A stretch of 64,000 bases of DNA from Pseudomonas_T sp032052615 (GTDB taxonomy: Bacteria; Pseudomonadota; Gammaproteobacteria; Pseudomonadales; Pseudomonadaceae): assembly GCA_032052615.1 (NCBI GenBank), contig DAMBWF010000003.1, positions 248,001 to 312,000 of the forward strand, given 5' to 3'. The position numbers and the translations under genes are program-made. This document shows, in pieces, positions 7,445 through 15,947 of this stretch (its first letter is position 1; each line of letters opens with the position of its first letter). The notes under the pieces were generated by a model that was not told the DNA's origin, ran no database searches, and was given only the letters and a program-made list of their open reading frames with translations.

Positions 7445-9133
7445 ATGATTGAAAATTTCTGGAAGGACAAATATCCAGCAGGCATTCCTGCCGAAATCGA
7501 TGCCGACCGTTACCCCAACATCCAGTCGGTACTCAAAGAGTCCTGCCAACGCTTCGCCGATAAGCCTGCCTTCAGCAACCTCGGCAAAACCCTGACCTAC
7601 GGCGACTTGTTCCGGCTTTCCGGTGAGTTCGCCGCCTATCTGCAACAGCACACCGATCTGCGGCCCGGCGATCGCATCGCCGTTCAGATGCCGAACATCC
7701 TGCAATATCCCGTGGTGGTCTTCGGCGCGATGCGCGCCGGCCTGGTGGTGGTCAACACCAACCCGCTCTACACCGCCCGCGAGATGGAACACCAGTTCAA
7801 CGATGCCGGCGCCAAGGCGCTGGTCTGCCTCGCCAACATGGCCCATCTCGCCGAAGACGTGCTGCCCAAGACGGGCGTGCGCCACGTCATCGTGACCGAG
7901 GTCGGCGACCTGTTGCCTCCGCTCAAGCGGCTCCTGGTGAACAGCGTCGTCAAGTATGTGAAGAAAATGGTTCCGGCCTACCACCTGCCCGGGGCCGTTC
8001 GCCTGAACGATGCCCTTGCCCAAGGGCGCGGCAAGGTCCCGCGCGACGCGGAACCCCAGGCCGGCGACGTCGCTGTGTTGCAATACACCGGTGGCACCAC
8101 CGGGGTGGCCAAGGGCGCGATGCTGACTCACCGCAACCTGATCGCCAACATGCTGCAATGCAAGGCGCTGATGGGGGCCAACCTCAACGAAGGGAACGAG
8201 ATTCTCATCACGCCGTTGCCGCTGTATCACATCTACGCCTTTACCTTCCATTGCATGGCGATGATGCTGACCGGCAACCACAACATCCTCATCACCAATC
8301 CGCGCGACCTGCCATCGATGGTGAAGGAACTGTCGCGCTGGCGCTTCAGCGGTTTCGTCGGCCTCAACACCTTATTCGTTGCCCTGTGCCACAACGAGGA
8401 TTTCCGGCGCCTGGACTTCTCCTCGCTCAAGCTCACCCTGTCTGGCGGCATGGCCCTGCAACTGGCGACGGCCGAGCGCTGGAAGGAAGTCACCGGTTGC
8501 TCGATCTGCGAAGGCTTCGGCATGACCGAGACCAGCCCCGTGGTATCGGTGAACCCGATCCAGGCGATCCAGATCGGCACCATCGGCATCCCGGTGCCCT
8601 CGACCCTGTGCAAGGTCATCGACGATCAGGGCATCGAACAGCCCCTCGGCGCCATCGGCGAACTGTGCGTCAAGGGGCCCCAGGTGATGAAGGGGTACTG
8701 GGAGCGCCAGGACGCCACCGACGAAGTGCTTGATGCCGAGGGCTGGCTGAAGACCGGCGACATCGGCGTCATTCAGGAAGATGGCTACATCCGTATCGTC
8801 GACCGGAAGAAGGACATGATCCTGGTCTCCGGCTTCAACGTGTACCCGAACGAGCTGGAAGATGTGCTGGCCACGCTGCCGGGTGTCCTGCAGTGCGCCG
8901 CCATTGGCGTGCCGGACGAGCGCTCCGGCGAGGCGATCAAGATGTTCGTGGTCGTCAAGCCGGGCATGAGCCTGACCAAGGAACAGGTCATCGAGCACAT
9001 GCGCGCCAACGTCACCGGCTACAAGATGCCCAAGGCCGTGGAGTTCCGCGACAGCCTGCCGACCACCAATGTCGGCAAGATCCTGCGGCGCGAGCTGCGC
9101 GACGAAGAGCTGAAGAAGCTGGGCAAGAAGTAA
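7445..9133 (+). CDS. fadD1: Long-chain fatty acid-CoA ligase
   Basis: A 562-residue paralogue of the preceding ligase, equal in length and with the same motifs: YTGGTTGVAKGAML, GFGMTETSPV, GWLKTGDIGVIQEDGYIRIVD, DRKKDMILVSGFNVYPNELE and TNVGKILRREL. The two diverge across the full length, so this is an old tandem duplication and not an assembly artefact. In P. aeruginosa the two enzymes differ in preferred chain length. The start ATG 7445 follows TAGGAGTGGG. The 229-base upstream gap, with its dyads, implies a separate promoter from fadD2. Confidence 0.94.
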   Translation: MIENFWKDKYPAGIPAEIDADRYPNIQSVLKESCQRFADKPAFSNLGKTLTYGDLFRLSGEFAAYLQQHTDLRPGDRIAVQMPNILQYPVVVFGAMRAGLVVVNTNPLYTAREMEHQFNDAGAKALVCLANMAHLAEDVLPKTGVRHVIVTEVGDLLPPLKRLLVNSVVKYVKKMVPAYHLPGAVRLNDALAQGRGKVPRDAEPQAGDVAVLQYTGGTTGVAKGAMLTHRNLIANMLQCKALMGANLNEGNEILITPLPLYHIYAFTFHCMAMMLTGNHNILITNPRDLPSMVKELSRWRFSGFVGLNTLFVALCHNEDFRRLDFSSLKLTLSGGMALQLATAERWKEVTGCSICEGFGMTETSPVVSVNPIQAIQIGTIGIPVPSTLCKVIDDQGIEQPLGAIGELCVKGPQVMKGYWERQDATDEVLDAEGWLKTGDIGVIQEDGYIRIVDRKKDMILVSGFNVYPNELEDVLATLPGVLQCAAIGVPDERSGEAIKMFVVVKPGMSLTKEQVIEHMRANVTGYKMPKAVEFRDSLPTTNVGKILRRELRDEELKKLGKK

Positions 9134-9149
9134 CCTCCCCGCGTCCTCG

Positions 9150-9171
9150 AAGCCCCGCCTCGGCGGGGCTT
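9150..9171 (+). terminator. Rho-independent terminator after fadD1
   Basis: AAGCCCCGCC, a 2-base loop, GGCGGGGCTT forms a perfect 10-bp stem followed by TCTTCGTTTC. It lies 17 bases past the fadD1 stop. Confidence 0.85.
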
Positions 9172-9210
9172 CTTCGTTTCGCCGCCCCGTTCGCATACCG
9201 CATGCCGCAG

Positions 9211-9234
9211 GGTGGATGACCGGCGTCATCCACC
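9211..9234. repeat. Intergenic copy of a GGTGGAT-type palindromic repeat
   Basis: GGTGGATGA, six bases, TCATCCACC: a 9-bp inverted repeat. It closely resembles the GGTGGATAA...TTATCCACC units found twice inside hrpA (11282-11346 and 11423-11487). This points to a dispersed palindromic repeat family in this genome. It occupies part of the 245-base gap before hrpA. Confidence 0.6.
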
Positions 9235-9378
9235 GACCGAGGCCCGGGTGGCGGATGGCTCGGTCAGCCATCCTGCCCAGCGGCCATCTCATGGGGAGCT
9301 TCCGCGCCCAGGCCGGTAGGGTAGGGCGCGCCGGGCAAATCTGCGACAATCGACCCTTATTCGAATCGCCGACCCCCG

Positions 9379-12300
9379 ATGACCGACTCTATCGCCTCGC
9401 TCGACTCCTTGCTGAAAAACCTCGACCGCGCCCTGATCGTCGATCGCCACCGGCTGCGTCGCCAGCTCCACGAGTTGCACAAGCAAGCCGTACCGGATGC
9501 GCAACGCATGGCTCAATGGGTGGAGCGTTTCCAAGCCTCCTGCGCCCGCGTGGAGGCGCGTCGCGCCAGCGTGCCGGCGATGCGTTACGACGATAGCCTG
9601 CCCATCGCCGCCAAGCGCGACGAGATCAAGGCGGCCCTGGAGAAGCACCAGGTGCTGGTGATCGCCGGCGAGACCGGCTCGGGCAAGACCACCCAGTTGC
9701 CGAAGATCTGCCTGGAGATCGGCCGCGGCGTCCACGGGCTGATCGGCCACACCCAGCCGCGCCGGCTGGCCGCCCGCAGCGTGGCGACCCGGGTCGCCGA
9801 GGAGATCGGCACGCCCCTGGGCGAGCTGGTGGGCTACCAGGTGCGCTTCGAGGACCAGTCCAACGAGCGCAGCCTGATCAAGCTGATGACCGACGGCATC
9901 CTGCTGGCCGAGACCCAGCACGACCGCTACTTGGAGCGCTACGACACGATCATCGTCGACGAGGCCCACGAGCGCTCGCTGAACATCGACTTCCTGCTGG
10001 GTTATCTGAAAACCCTGCTACCGCGTCGGCCCGACCTTAAGGTGATCATCACTTCGGCGACCATCGACCTGGAGCGCTTCAGCCGGCACTTCGCCGGGCA
10101 CGGCCTGGCCGGGGCGCCCATTGTCGAGGTCTCCGGCCGGACCTACCCGGTGGAGACCTGGTACCGGCCGCTGGCCGCCGATACGGACGAGGACGGCAAC
10201 CGCGTCGAGGAAGACCTGTCCGTCGATCAGGGCATCCTCGCCGCCCTCGACGAGATCGCCGCTCACGAGCGCAGCGTCGGCCAACGGCCCGGGGATGTGC
10301 TGGTGTTCCTGCCCGGCGAGCGGGAAATCCGCGACGCGGCGGAGCTGTTGCGCAAGGCCAACTTGAAATTCACCGAAGTGCTGCCCCTGTACGCGCGGCT
10401 GACGCCGGCCGAGCAGCAGAAAATCTTTCAGCCGCGCCCCGGCCGCAAGGTGGTGCTGGCCACCAACGTGGCGGAGACCTCGTTGACCGTGCCGGGCATC
10501 CGCTACGTCATCGACAGCGGCACCGCGCGGATCAGCCGTTACAGCTACCGGGCCAAGGTCCAGCGGCTACCCATCGAGGCGGTCTCCCAGGCCAGCGCCA
10601 ACCAGCGCAAGGGCCGCTGCGGACGGGTCGAGCCGGGCATCTGCATTCGGCTCTACAGCGAGGAGGACTTCCTCGCCCGGCCGGCGTTCACCGACCCGGA
10701 GATCCTGCGCACCAACCTGGCGGCGGTGATCCTGCAGATGCTCCACCTGCGCCTGGGGCGCATCGAGGACTTCCCCTTCATCGAGCCGCCGGACGGCAAG
10801 GCCATCAGCGATGGCTTCACCCTGTTGCAGGAACTGTCGGCGGTCAACCGCGAAGGCCAGCTCACCCCCCTGGGCCGCCAGTTGGCGCGCTTGCCCATCG
10901 ACCCCCGGCTGGGCCGCATGCTGCTGGAGGCCGCGCGCCTGGGCAGTCTGGAAGAGGTGCTGGTGGTGGCCAGCGCGCTGTCGGTACAGGATGTGCGCGA
11001 GCGTCCGACCGAGCGCCAGCAGGCCGCCGACCAGGCCCACGCCCAATGGAAGGACGTGGACTCTGACTTCGCCGCCCTGATCAACCTTTGGCGCGGCTTC
11101 GAGGAGCAACGCCAGGCCCTGGGTTCCAACGCCCTGCGGAGCTGGTGCCGGAAGAACTTCCTGAACTACCTGCGCCTGCGCGAATGGCGCGATGCCCATC
11201 GCCAACTCACCCTCATCTGCCGCGAATTGCAGTTGCCAGGCAAAGGCGCGGGCAGGGTGGGTGGCCCGGGCCATCCTCCTTCCGACGGTAGGGCCGGTGG
11301 TATGGCCCGTAGGGTGGATAACGCCACGGGCTTATCCACCGGAAAGTCCGGCGGGGTGGATTCGCGGTCCGTGGACCAGGCTGGTCATGGTGCCGGCACG
11401 GTGGAGAGCTCGGGCCTACCCTCCGACGGTAGGGCTGGTGGTGTGCCCGGTAGGGTGGATAACGCCCCGGGCTTATCCACCGGGAAGACCGCACACGCCG
11501 CCCCATCGACCCGCGATAACAAGGTCAACGCGATCGCCCGGCATCAGGCCGAGCAATCCGAGGCCGCCCAGCGCGCACGCAACTACGCCGCCGTGCACCA
11601 GGCGATCCTCGCCGGCCTGCTCAGCCACATCGGCCAGAAGACCGAGGAGGGCGACTACCTCGGCGCCCGGCAGCGGCGTTTCTGGATCCATCCCTCCAGC
11701 GTCATAGGCCGCAAGCGACCCAACTGGATCATGGCCGCCGAACTGGTGGAAACCACCAAGCTGTTCGCCCGCATGGTGGCGCGCATCGAGCCGGAGTGGA
11801 TCGAGCCTCTCGCCGGCCATCTAGTCAAGACCAACCACTTCGAGCCCCACTGGGAGAAGAAACGCGGCCAAGTGGTCGCCTTCGAGCAGGTCACCCTTTA
11901 TGGCCTGATCGTCGTCGGGCGTCGCCCGGTGCATTACGGCCCGGTGGCCCCCCAGGTATCCCGCGAGCTGTTCATCCGCGACGGCCTGGTGGGTGGCGAG
12001 ATCAACAGTCGCGCGCGCTGTCTGGCCGCCAACCGCGCGCTGCTGGAGCGCCTCGACGAATTGGAGGCCAAGGCCCGCCGGCGCGACATTCTCGCCGACG
12101 AAGAGACCCTGTACGCCTTCTACGAGGCGCGCCTGCCCCTGGACATCTATCAGGCCAGCGGCTTCGACGCCTGGTACAAGCGCGAGAGCGCCGGCGACCC
12201 GCAACTGCTGATCATGCGCGAGAAGGATGTGCTGGCCCGGGATGCCCGGGAGGTCAGCGCCGCGCGGTACCCGGACCACCTGCGCCTGGGCGACCTGCAG

Positions 12301-13635
12301 CTTCCGCTGGACTACCACTTCGGACCGGGCCATCCCAGGGACGGCGTCACCGTGCGGGTGCCGGCGCCGCTGCTGCCGCAACTGCCGGCGGAGCGCCTGG
12401 ACTGGCTGGTGCCTGGCCTGCTGGAGGCGAAGGCGGTCGCCCTGGTGCGCAACCTGCCCAAGGCGATCCGCAAGAACTTCGTGCCGGTACCGGACTTCGT
12501 CAAGGCTGCCCTGGATAAGATCGCCTTCGGCCAGGGCGCGCTGCCCGAGGCCCTCGGGCGCGAGCTGCTACGCATGACCGGGGTCCGAGTCGCCGATGAC
12601 GCCTGGGCTGAAGCCGCCGCCCAGCTCGAAAGCCACTTGAAAATGAACATCGAGGTGGTGGATGCCCGCGGCAAGCCCCTCGGAGAAGGGCGCGACCTCG
12701 CCGAGCTCACCGCCCGCTTCGCCGAGGCAAGCCAGGCGGCCCTGGCCATTCCCCAGGCGCAGCGCGAGCAGAAGCCTGTCGAGGCGAAGGCCTTTGCTCA
12801 GGTGGCGGAAACCGTGCAGCAGAAGATCGCCGGTCTCTCCATGACCGTCTACCCGGCCCTGGTGGAAGAGGGCGGCACGGTGAAGGAAGGCCGCTTCCCG
12901 ACCCAGGCGGAAGCCGACCACCAGCACCGCCGTGCCCTGCAACGGCTGCTGCTGCAACAACTGGCCGAGCAGGCCAAATTCCTTCGTGGCAAGCTGCCCG
13001 GCCTGACCGACATGGGGCTGCTATACCGTGACCTGGGCAAGCTCGACGCCCTGGTGGAAGACATCCTGCTGGCCAGCCTGGATAGCTGTGTGCTCGACGG
13101 TGAAACGCCCTTGCCGCGTGACGGCGCCGCCCTGGCGAGCCTGGCGGAGAAGAAGCGCGGCGCCTGGACGGAGGAGGCGGAGCGGCTGGCCAGGCTGGTC
13201 CGGGACATCCTCGTCCTATGGCATGGGCTGCAGAAGCGCTTCAAGGGCAAGATCGACTTGGCCCAGGCGGTGGCGCTCAACGACATCAAGGCCCAGCTCG
13301 GCCACCTGGTCTATCCCGGCTTCGTCCGCGAGACGCCGGCCGAGTGGCTGCGGGAATATCCCCGCTACCTCAAGGCTGTCGAGCAGCGTTTCGACAGGAT
13401 AGGTGCCCAAGTGCAGCGCGACCGCGTCTGGTCCGGCGAACTCGCCGGTTACTGGGATCAATACCAAGCTCGCGCCGCCAAGCACGCCCAGGAAGGCAAG
13501 CGCGATCCCAACCTGGCGTTGTACCGCTGGATGCTCGAGGAATACCGCGTCTCCCTGTTCGCCCAACAGCTCGGGACCCGACTGCCGGTCTCGGACAAGC
13601 GGCTGAACAAGCAGTGGAGCCTGGTGGAGGCCTGA
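9379..13635 (+). CDS. hrpA: HrpA, DEAH-box ATP-dependent RNA helicase with an internal repeat insert
   Basis: A 1418-residue protein; HrpA is usually about 1300. Walker A GETGSGKTTQLPK starts near residue 97, DEAHERS at 194, then SATIDLERF and the RecA2 motifs TSLTVPGIRYVIDSG and QRKGRCGRV. Helicase-associated and DUF3418-type C-terminal domains follow. Bacterial HrpA acts on structured mRNA and stalled ribosomes. About 105 residues (roughly 622-727) are low-complexity, Gly/Arg/Ser-rich, and encoded by two copies of a palindromic repeat. They split the conserved stretch between REWRDAHRQLTLICRELQL and the AVHQAILAGLLSHIGQKTEE block. The frame is kept, so the helicase may still work. Confidence 0.93.
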   Translation: MTDSIASLDSLLKNLDRALIVDRHRLRRQLHELHKQAVPDAQRMAQWVERFQASCARVEARRASVPAMRYDDSLPIAAKRDEIKAALEKHQVLVIAGETGSGKTTQLPKICLEIGRGVHGLIGHTQPRRLAARSVATRVAEEIGTPLGELVGYQVRFEDQSNERSLIKLMTDGILLAETQHDRYLERYDTIIVDEAHERSLNIDFLLGYLKTLLPRRPDLKVIITSATIDLERFSRHFAGHGLAGAPIVEVSGRTYPVETWYRPLAADTDEDGNRVEEDLSVDQGILAALDEIAAHERSVGQRPGDVLVFLPGEREIRDAAELLRKANLKFTEVLPLYARLTPAEQQKIFQPRPGRKVVLATNVAETSLTVPGIRYVIDSGTARISRYSYRAKVQRLPIEAVSQASANQRKGRCGRVEPGICIRLYSEEDFLARPAFTDPEILRTNLAAVILQMLHLRLGRIEDFPFIEPPDGKAISDGFTLLQELSAVNREGQLTPLGRQLARLPIDPRLGRMLLEAARLGSLEEVLVVASALSVQDVRERPTERQQAADQAHAQWKDVDSDFAALINLWRGFEEQRQALGSNALRSWCRKNFLNYLRLREWRDAHRQLTLICRELQLPGKGAGRVGGPGHPPSDGRAGGMARRVDNATGLSTGKSGGVDSRSVDQAGHGAGTVESSGLPSDGRAGGVPGRVDNAPGLSTGKTAHAAPSTRDNKVNAIARHQAEQSEAAQRARNYAAVHQAILAGLLSHIGQKTEEGDYLGARQRRFWIHPSSVIGRKRPNWIMAAELVETTKLFARMVARIEPEWIEPLAGHLVKTNHFEPHWEKKRGQVVAFEQVTLYGLIVVGRRPVHYGPVAPQVSRELFIRDGLVGGEINSRARCLAANRALLERLDELEAKARRRDILADEETLYAFYEARLPLDIYQASGFDAWYKRESAGDPQLLIMREKDVLARDAREVSAARYPDHLRLGDLQLPLDYHFGPGHPRDGVTVRVPAPLLPQLPAERLDWLVPGLLEAKAVALVRNLPKAIRKNFVPVPDFVKAALDKIAFGQGALPEALGRELLRMTGVRVADDAWAEAAAQLESHLKMNIEVVDARGKPLGEGRDLAELTARFAEASQAALAIPQAQREQKPVEAKAFAQVAETVQQKIAGLSMTVYPALVEEGGTVKEGRFPTQAEADHQHRRALQRLLLQQLAEQAKFLRGKLPGLTDMGLLYRDLGKLDALVEDILLASLDSCVLDGETPLPRDGAALASLAEKKRGAWTEEAERLARLVRDILVLWHGLQKRFKGKIDLAQAVALNDIKAQLGHLVYPGFVRETPAEWLREYPRYLKAVEQRFDRIGAQVQRDRVWSGELAGYWDQYQARAAKHAQEGKRDPNLALYRWMLEEYRVSLFAQQLGTRLPVSDKRLNKQWSLVEA
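11282..11487 (+). repeat. Two direct copies of a 65-bp palindromic repeat within hrpA
   Basis: Copy 1 is 11282-11346 and copy 2 is 11423-11487. They are nearly identical over 65 bases and offset by 141 bases, a multiple of three. Each contains GGTGGATAA, a 10-base loop and TTATCCACC. They encode matching peptides (PSDGRAGG...RVDNA.GLSTGK). A third relative of the palindrome lies upstream of hrpA at 9211. The unit looks like a REP-type extragenic element that has entered a coding frame. Confidence 0.8.
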
Positions 13636-14043
13636 GCTGCCTACCTGCTTCCTGGCGCGGGCAGAAGGTGGCCCCGGTGATTTTGGCCACCGGGTCATGA
13701 GAGCCTGGTCGAGCATCCGCTTCGTTCTCCAGCGTCCTTGGGCCAAGGTTTGCCTTGCCTTGCCTTGCCTTGCCTGGCTTGGCTTGGCTTGGCTTGGCTT
13801 GGCAGCGGCTCGCCCAGCGAGCCTATCAAGCGGGCCAACCCGCCTATCCAAGCTAGCGAAGGGCTCGGCTTACCTGCCGGGATGAGCCGTTGTGGCGGAC
13901 AGTCCGCAGGCTATCCACGGCGTTAACTCTGCGGCAACTCGCAAGCGCTCCAGTTCATGCATGGGTACGAGGCGAGACATCGCGACAGCCTGCATCGCAA
14001 GTCGTGGAAGTGAGTGGACCGAACGGGTGCGGCCTTTTCGCTT
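13636..14043. other. Non-coding gap with a pentanucleotide tract
   Basis: Between hrpA and the ArsR gene. It holds a simple-sequence tract (13750-13804) and short frames made only by that tract. I see no convincing gene, ribosome site or terminator. Confidence 0.6.
13750..13804. repeat. TTGCC/GGCTT pentanucleotide microsatellite
   Basis: About five tandem TTGCC-type units run straight into about four GGCTT units. The halves can pair through GCC/GGC blocks with TT mismatches, giving an extended imperfect hairpin. Tracts of this kind vary by slippage. It lies 115 bases past the hrpA stop and about 270 bases before arsR, in no recognisable gene. Confidence 0.7.
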
Positions 14044-14077
14044 GCCCAATACATTAGTATCCACTAATGTATTGGGC
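14044..14077. promoter_or_regulatory. Perfect 15-bp inverted-repeat operator touching the arsR start codon
   Basis: GCCCAATACATTAGT, four bases (ATCC), ACTAATGTATTGGGC, with the ATG of the ArsR-family gene beginning at the next base. Perfect arms of this length next to a winged-helix regulator are characteristic of autorepression. No Shine-Dalgarno sequence fits between the dyad and the ATG, so the mRNA may be leaderless. Confidence 0.8.
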
Positions 14078-14392
14078 ATGACCGAGAACGATATCTTCAA
14101 GGCCCTGGCCGATCCCACTCGACGGACGATCTTCGAGAAGCTCGCGGCCGGCGGCATGAATGCGAGCGCCTTGCGCGAGGGGATGACGATTGGTCAGTCG
14201 GCCATCTCGCAGCACCTCGCTGTGCTGCGCCAGGCCGGGCTCGTCCGGGAGGAGCGGCAAGGCCGCTTCGTGAACTACCAAGTCGATCCCGATGGCCTCG
14301 CCCTCATCGCCCAGTGGCTGGCGAAGTACCGGACCTACTGGCCGGCGCGTATGGACGCCCTGAACACCTTGCTCAAGGACATGGACCAATGA
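14078..14392 (+). CDS. ArsR-family winged-helix repressor
   Basis: A 104-residue protein beginning MTENDIFKALADPTRRTIFE, the classical ArsR/SmtB opening. The recognition helix region is GQSAISQHLAVLRQAGLVRE, followed by the wing RQGRFVNYQVDPDGL. It has no Cys residues and no obvious metal-binding motif, which suggests the non-metal subfamily often paired with SRPBCC proteins. It overlaps the next gene by four bases (ATGA), and a perfect dyad abuts its start. The most likely role is autorepression of this two-gene operon. Its effector is not evident. Confidence 0.88.
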   Translation: MTENDIFKALADPTRRTIFEKLAAGGMNASALREGMTIGQSAISQHLAVLRQAGLVREERQGRFVNYQVDPDGLALIAQWLAKYRTYWPARMDALNTLLKDMDQ

Positions 14393-14748
14393 ACGCTTCG
14401 ACATCATCCGTGACGCCCGAGAACACCTTGGTGCTGGAATACGAATTCGCGGCGCCGCCGGCGAAGGTCTGGCGTGCCATCAGCATTCCCGCCTTCCGCG
14501 AGCACTGGTTGCCCGACGAGGCCCTGGCGGACGCCGAGCCGATCGTCTCGACGCCCGACGAAGAAGTCCGCTACCGCCTGCGGAACGCCGAGCCACCGTT
14601 CCTAGAGAGCGAAGTGAGCTTTTTCGTCGCGCCGAACGAGACCGGCGGTACCCGCCTGAAGATCGTCCACCGGTTGACGGACCCGAGGCTGGCGCGTCAC
14701 GCGCCCGCCGTGAACGACGACGTCTCGCCGCTCATGCGGGCGGCCTGA
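14389..14748 (+). CDS. SRPBCC/AHSA1-domain protein
   Basis: A 119-residue protein with the START-like opening LVLEYEFAAPPAKVWRAISI followed by PAFREHWLPDE. It ends shortly after the usual TRLKIVHRL strand and lacks the long C-terminal helix expected in AHSA1 proteins of 140-160 residues, so it is short for the family. Translationally coupled to the ArsR gene (ATGA overlap), a common ArsR-SRPBCC arrangement. These proteins bind hydrophobic ligands. The ligand here is unknown. Confidence 0.8.
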   Translation: MNASTSSVTPENTLVLEYEFAAPPAKVWRAISIPAFREHWLPDEALADAEPIVSTPDEEVRYRLRNAEPPFLESEVSFFVAPNETGGTRLKIVHRLTDPRLARHAPAVNDDVSPLMRAA

Positions 14749-14792
14749 TCGACCCCACGCCACCGTATCTTTCGAAGACAGGAGCCTGCCCC

Positions 14793-15398
14793 ATGCGCGA
14801 CACGATGGAAGTCGTCCCCATGGTTCTCGAACAGTCCGCCCGGGGGGAGCGATCCTTCGATATCTATTCGCGCCTGCTGCGCGAGCGGATCATCTTTCTC
14901 AATGGCGAGGTCAACGACAGCGTCGCCGCCCTGGTATGCGCGCAACTGCTGTTCCTCGAATCGGAGAACCCGGAAAAGCCCATCCATCTGTACATCAACT
15001 CCCCGGGTGGGGTGATCACGAGCGGCCTGGCGATGTACGACACCATGCAGTTCATTCGGGCACCGGTGCATACCCTGTGCATGGGCACGGCTCGTTCCAT
15101 GGGGTCGTTCCTGCTGATGGCCGGCGAGCCGGGCCATCGCGCGGCCCTAGCCAATGCGAGCCTGCACGTCCACCAACCCTTGGGCGGTTTTCAGGGACAG
15201 GCCTCGGACATCTTCATCCAGGCGGAAGAAATGCGGCTCACCAAGCAGCGCGTGACCCGCCTGTACGCCGAGCATTGCGGCCGGACCTACGACGAAGTGG
15301 AGCGCACCCTGGATCGGGACCGCTTCATGACTCCGGAGGAAGCGCAGGAATGGGGCATGATCGACCATGTCCTGCATAAGCGGGCCAAGGCGGCCTGA
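14793..15398 (+). CDS. clpP2: ClpP2-like serine protease subunit
   Basis: A 201-residue ClpP paralogue with an intact catalytic triad: Ser102 in GTARSMGSF, His127 in HVHQPLGG and Asp176 in DRDRFMTPEEA. Differences from housekeeping ClpP include ARSMGS for AASMGA and a shortened N-terminus. I see no clpX or clpA beside it. AGGAG precedes the ATG. As I recall, P. aeruginosa also has a second ClpP (PA3326) next to a biosynthetic cluster. Here a different biosynthetic operon begins 1.2 kb downstream, so the locus may be a cluster insertion point. Confidence 0.88.
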   Translation: MRDTMEVVPMVLEQSARGERSFDIYSRLLRERIIFLNGEVNDSVAALVCAQLLFLESENPEKPIHLYINSPGGVITSGLAMYDTMQFIRAPVHTLCMGTARSMGSFLLMAGEPGHRAALANASLHVHQPLGGFQGQASDIFIQAEEMRLTKQRVTRLYAEHCGRTYDEVERTLDRDRFMTPEEAQEWGMIDHVLHKRAKAA

Positions 15399-15529
15399 GC
15401 CGAAGTCCGCCTCGGCGCGACGGATATCCGGGGCGCCGGGCGTGCAGGCCGAGGTGCCCGACAACCGTCCGGTCAGCGGCTCGCCCGCTCTCGGGGGCAT
15501 TGTTTTTCGTAGCGAACATCTCCTTCGTC

Positions 15530-15947
15530 GACCGGCCCCGCCAGGCTGGCCCGGCCCACCTCCAGCCCAGGCGCCGGTAAAACCCATTGGCGCGGATGGC
15601 CGGCTGGCCGTCCGTCACGAGCCAGATCGCCTCGTGTCGCTGGAAAAGGCTCCGCTCCGCCGCCTCCAGCAGCGACCGGCCCAGACCTCGGCCTTCATAT
15701 GCCGTGCGGACGAAGAGGGCGAATACTTCGCCCGTGCCCAGGTCCACCATGGCGAAGCCGACCGGCGTATTGTCCACCTCGGCGATCCAGGCACAGGGGC
15801 GCCGCGGAGGGCGGCGGACAGGGTCTCCGCGGTGATACCCAAAGCGGCCCTCTGCTCTCGAGAGAGGAGGTTCTGGGCGACGCTGGTCCGGCCATCGAAC
15901 ATCGCCTCGATATCGGCTTCCGTGGCGGTGCGTATCGTCGTGGTCAT
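15530..15947 (-). pseudogene. GNAT-family N-acetyltransferase, frameshifted
   Basis: Starting at ATG 15947 the frame reads MTTTIRTATEADIEAMFDGR as in GNAT proteins, up to about SAALRGA. The continuation CAWIAEVDNTPVGFAMVDL and the acetyl-CoA loop VRTAYEGRGLGRSLLEAAE are in the next frame. The switch is at a run of four G (+ strand 15796-15799). A single base change there would restore one gene of about 140 residues. The second frame runs on past the natural GNAT end toward clpP2, so the 3' boundary is uncertain. It could be a real pseudogene or a sequencing error. Confidence 0.7.

Noticed and set aside
5527..9133. Tandem fadD genes as an assembly duplication
   Set aside because: They differ throughout at protein level and have a distinct spacer. 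Two adjacent fadD genes are normal in Pseudomonas.
13697..13926. Short plus-strand frames over the pentanucleotide tract
   Set aside because: They consist mainly of repeat-encoded Leu/Pro/Ala/Trp runs and have no ribosome site.
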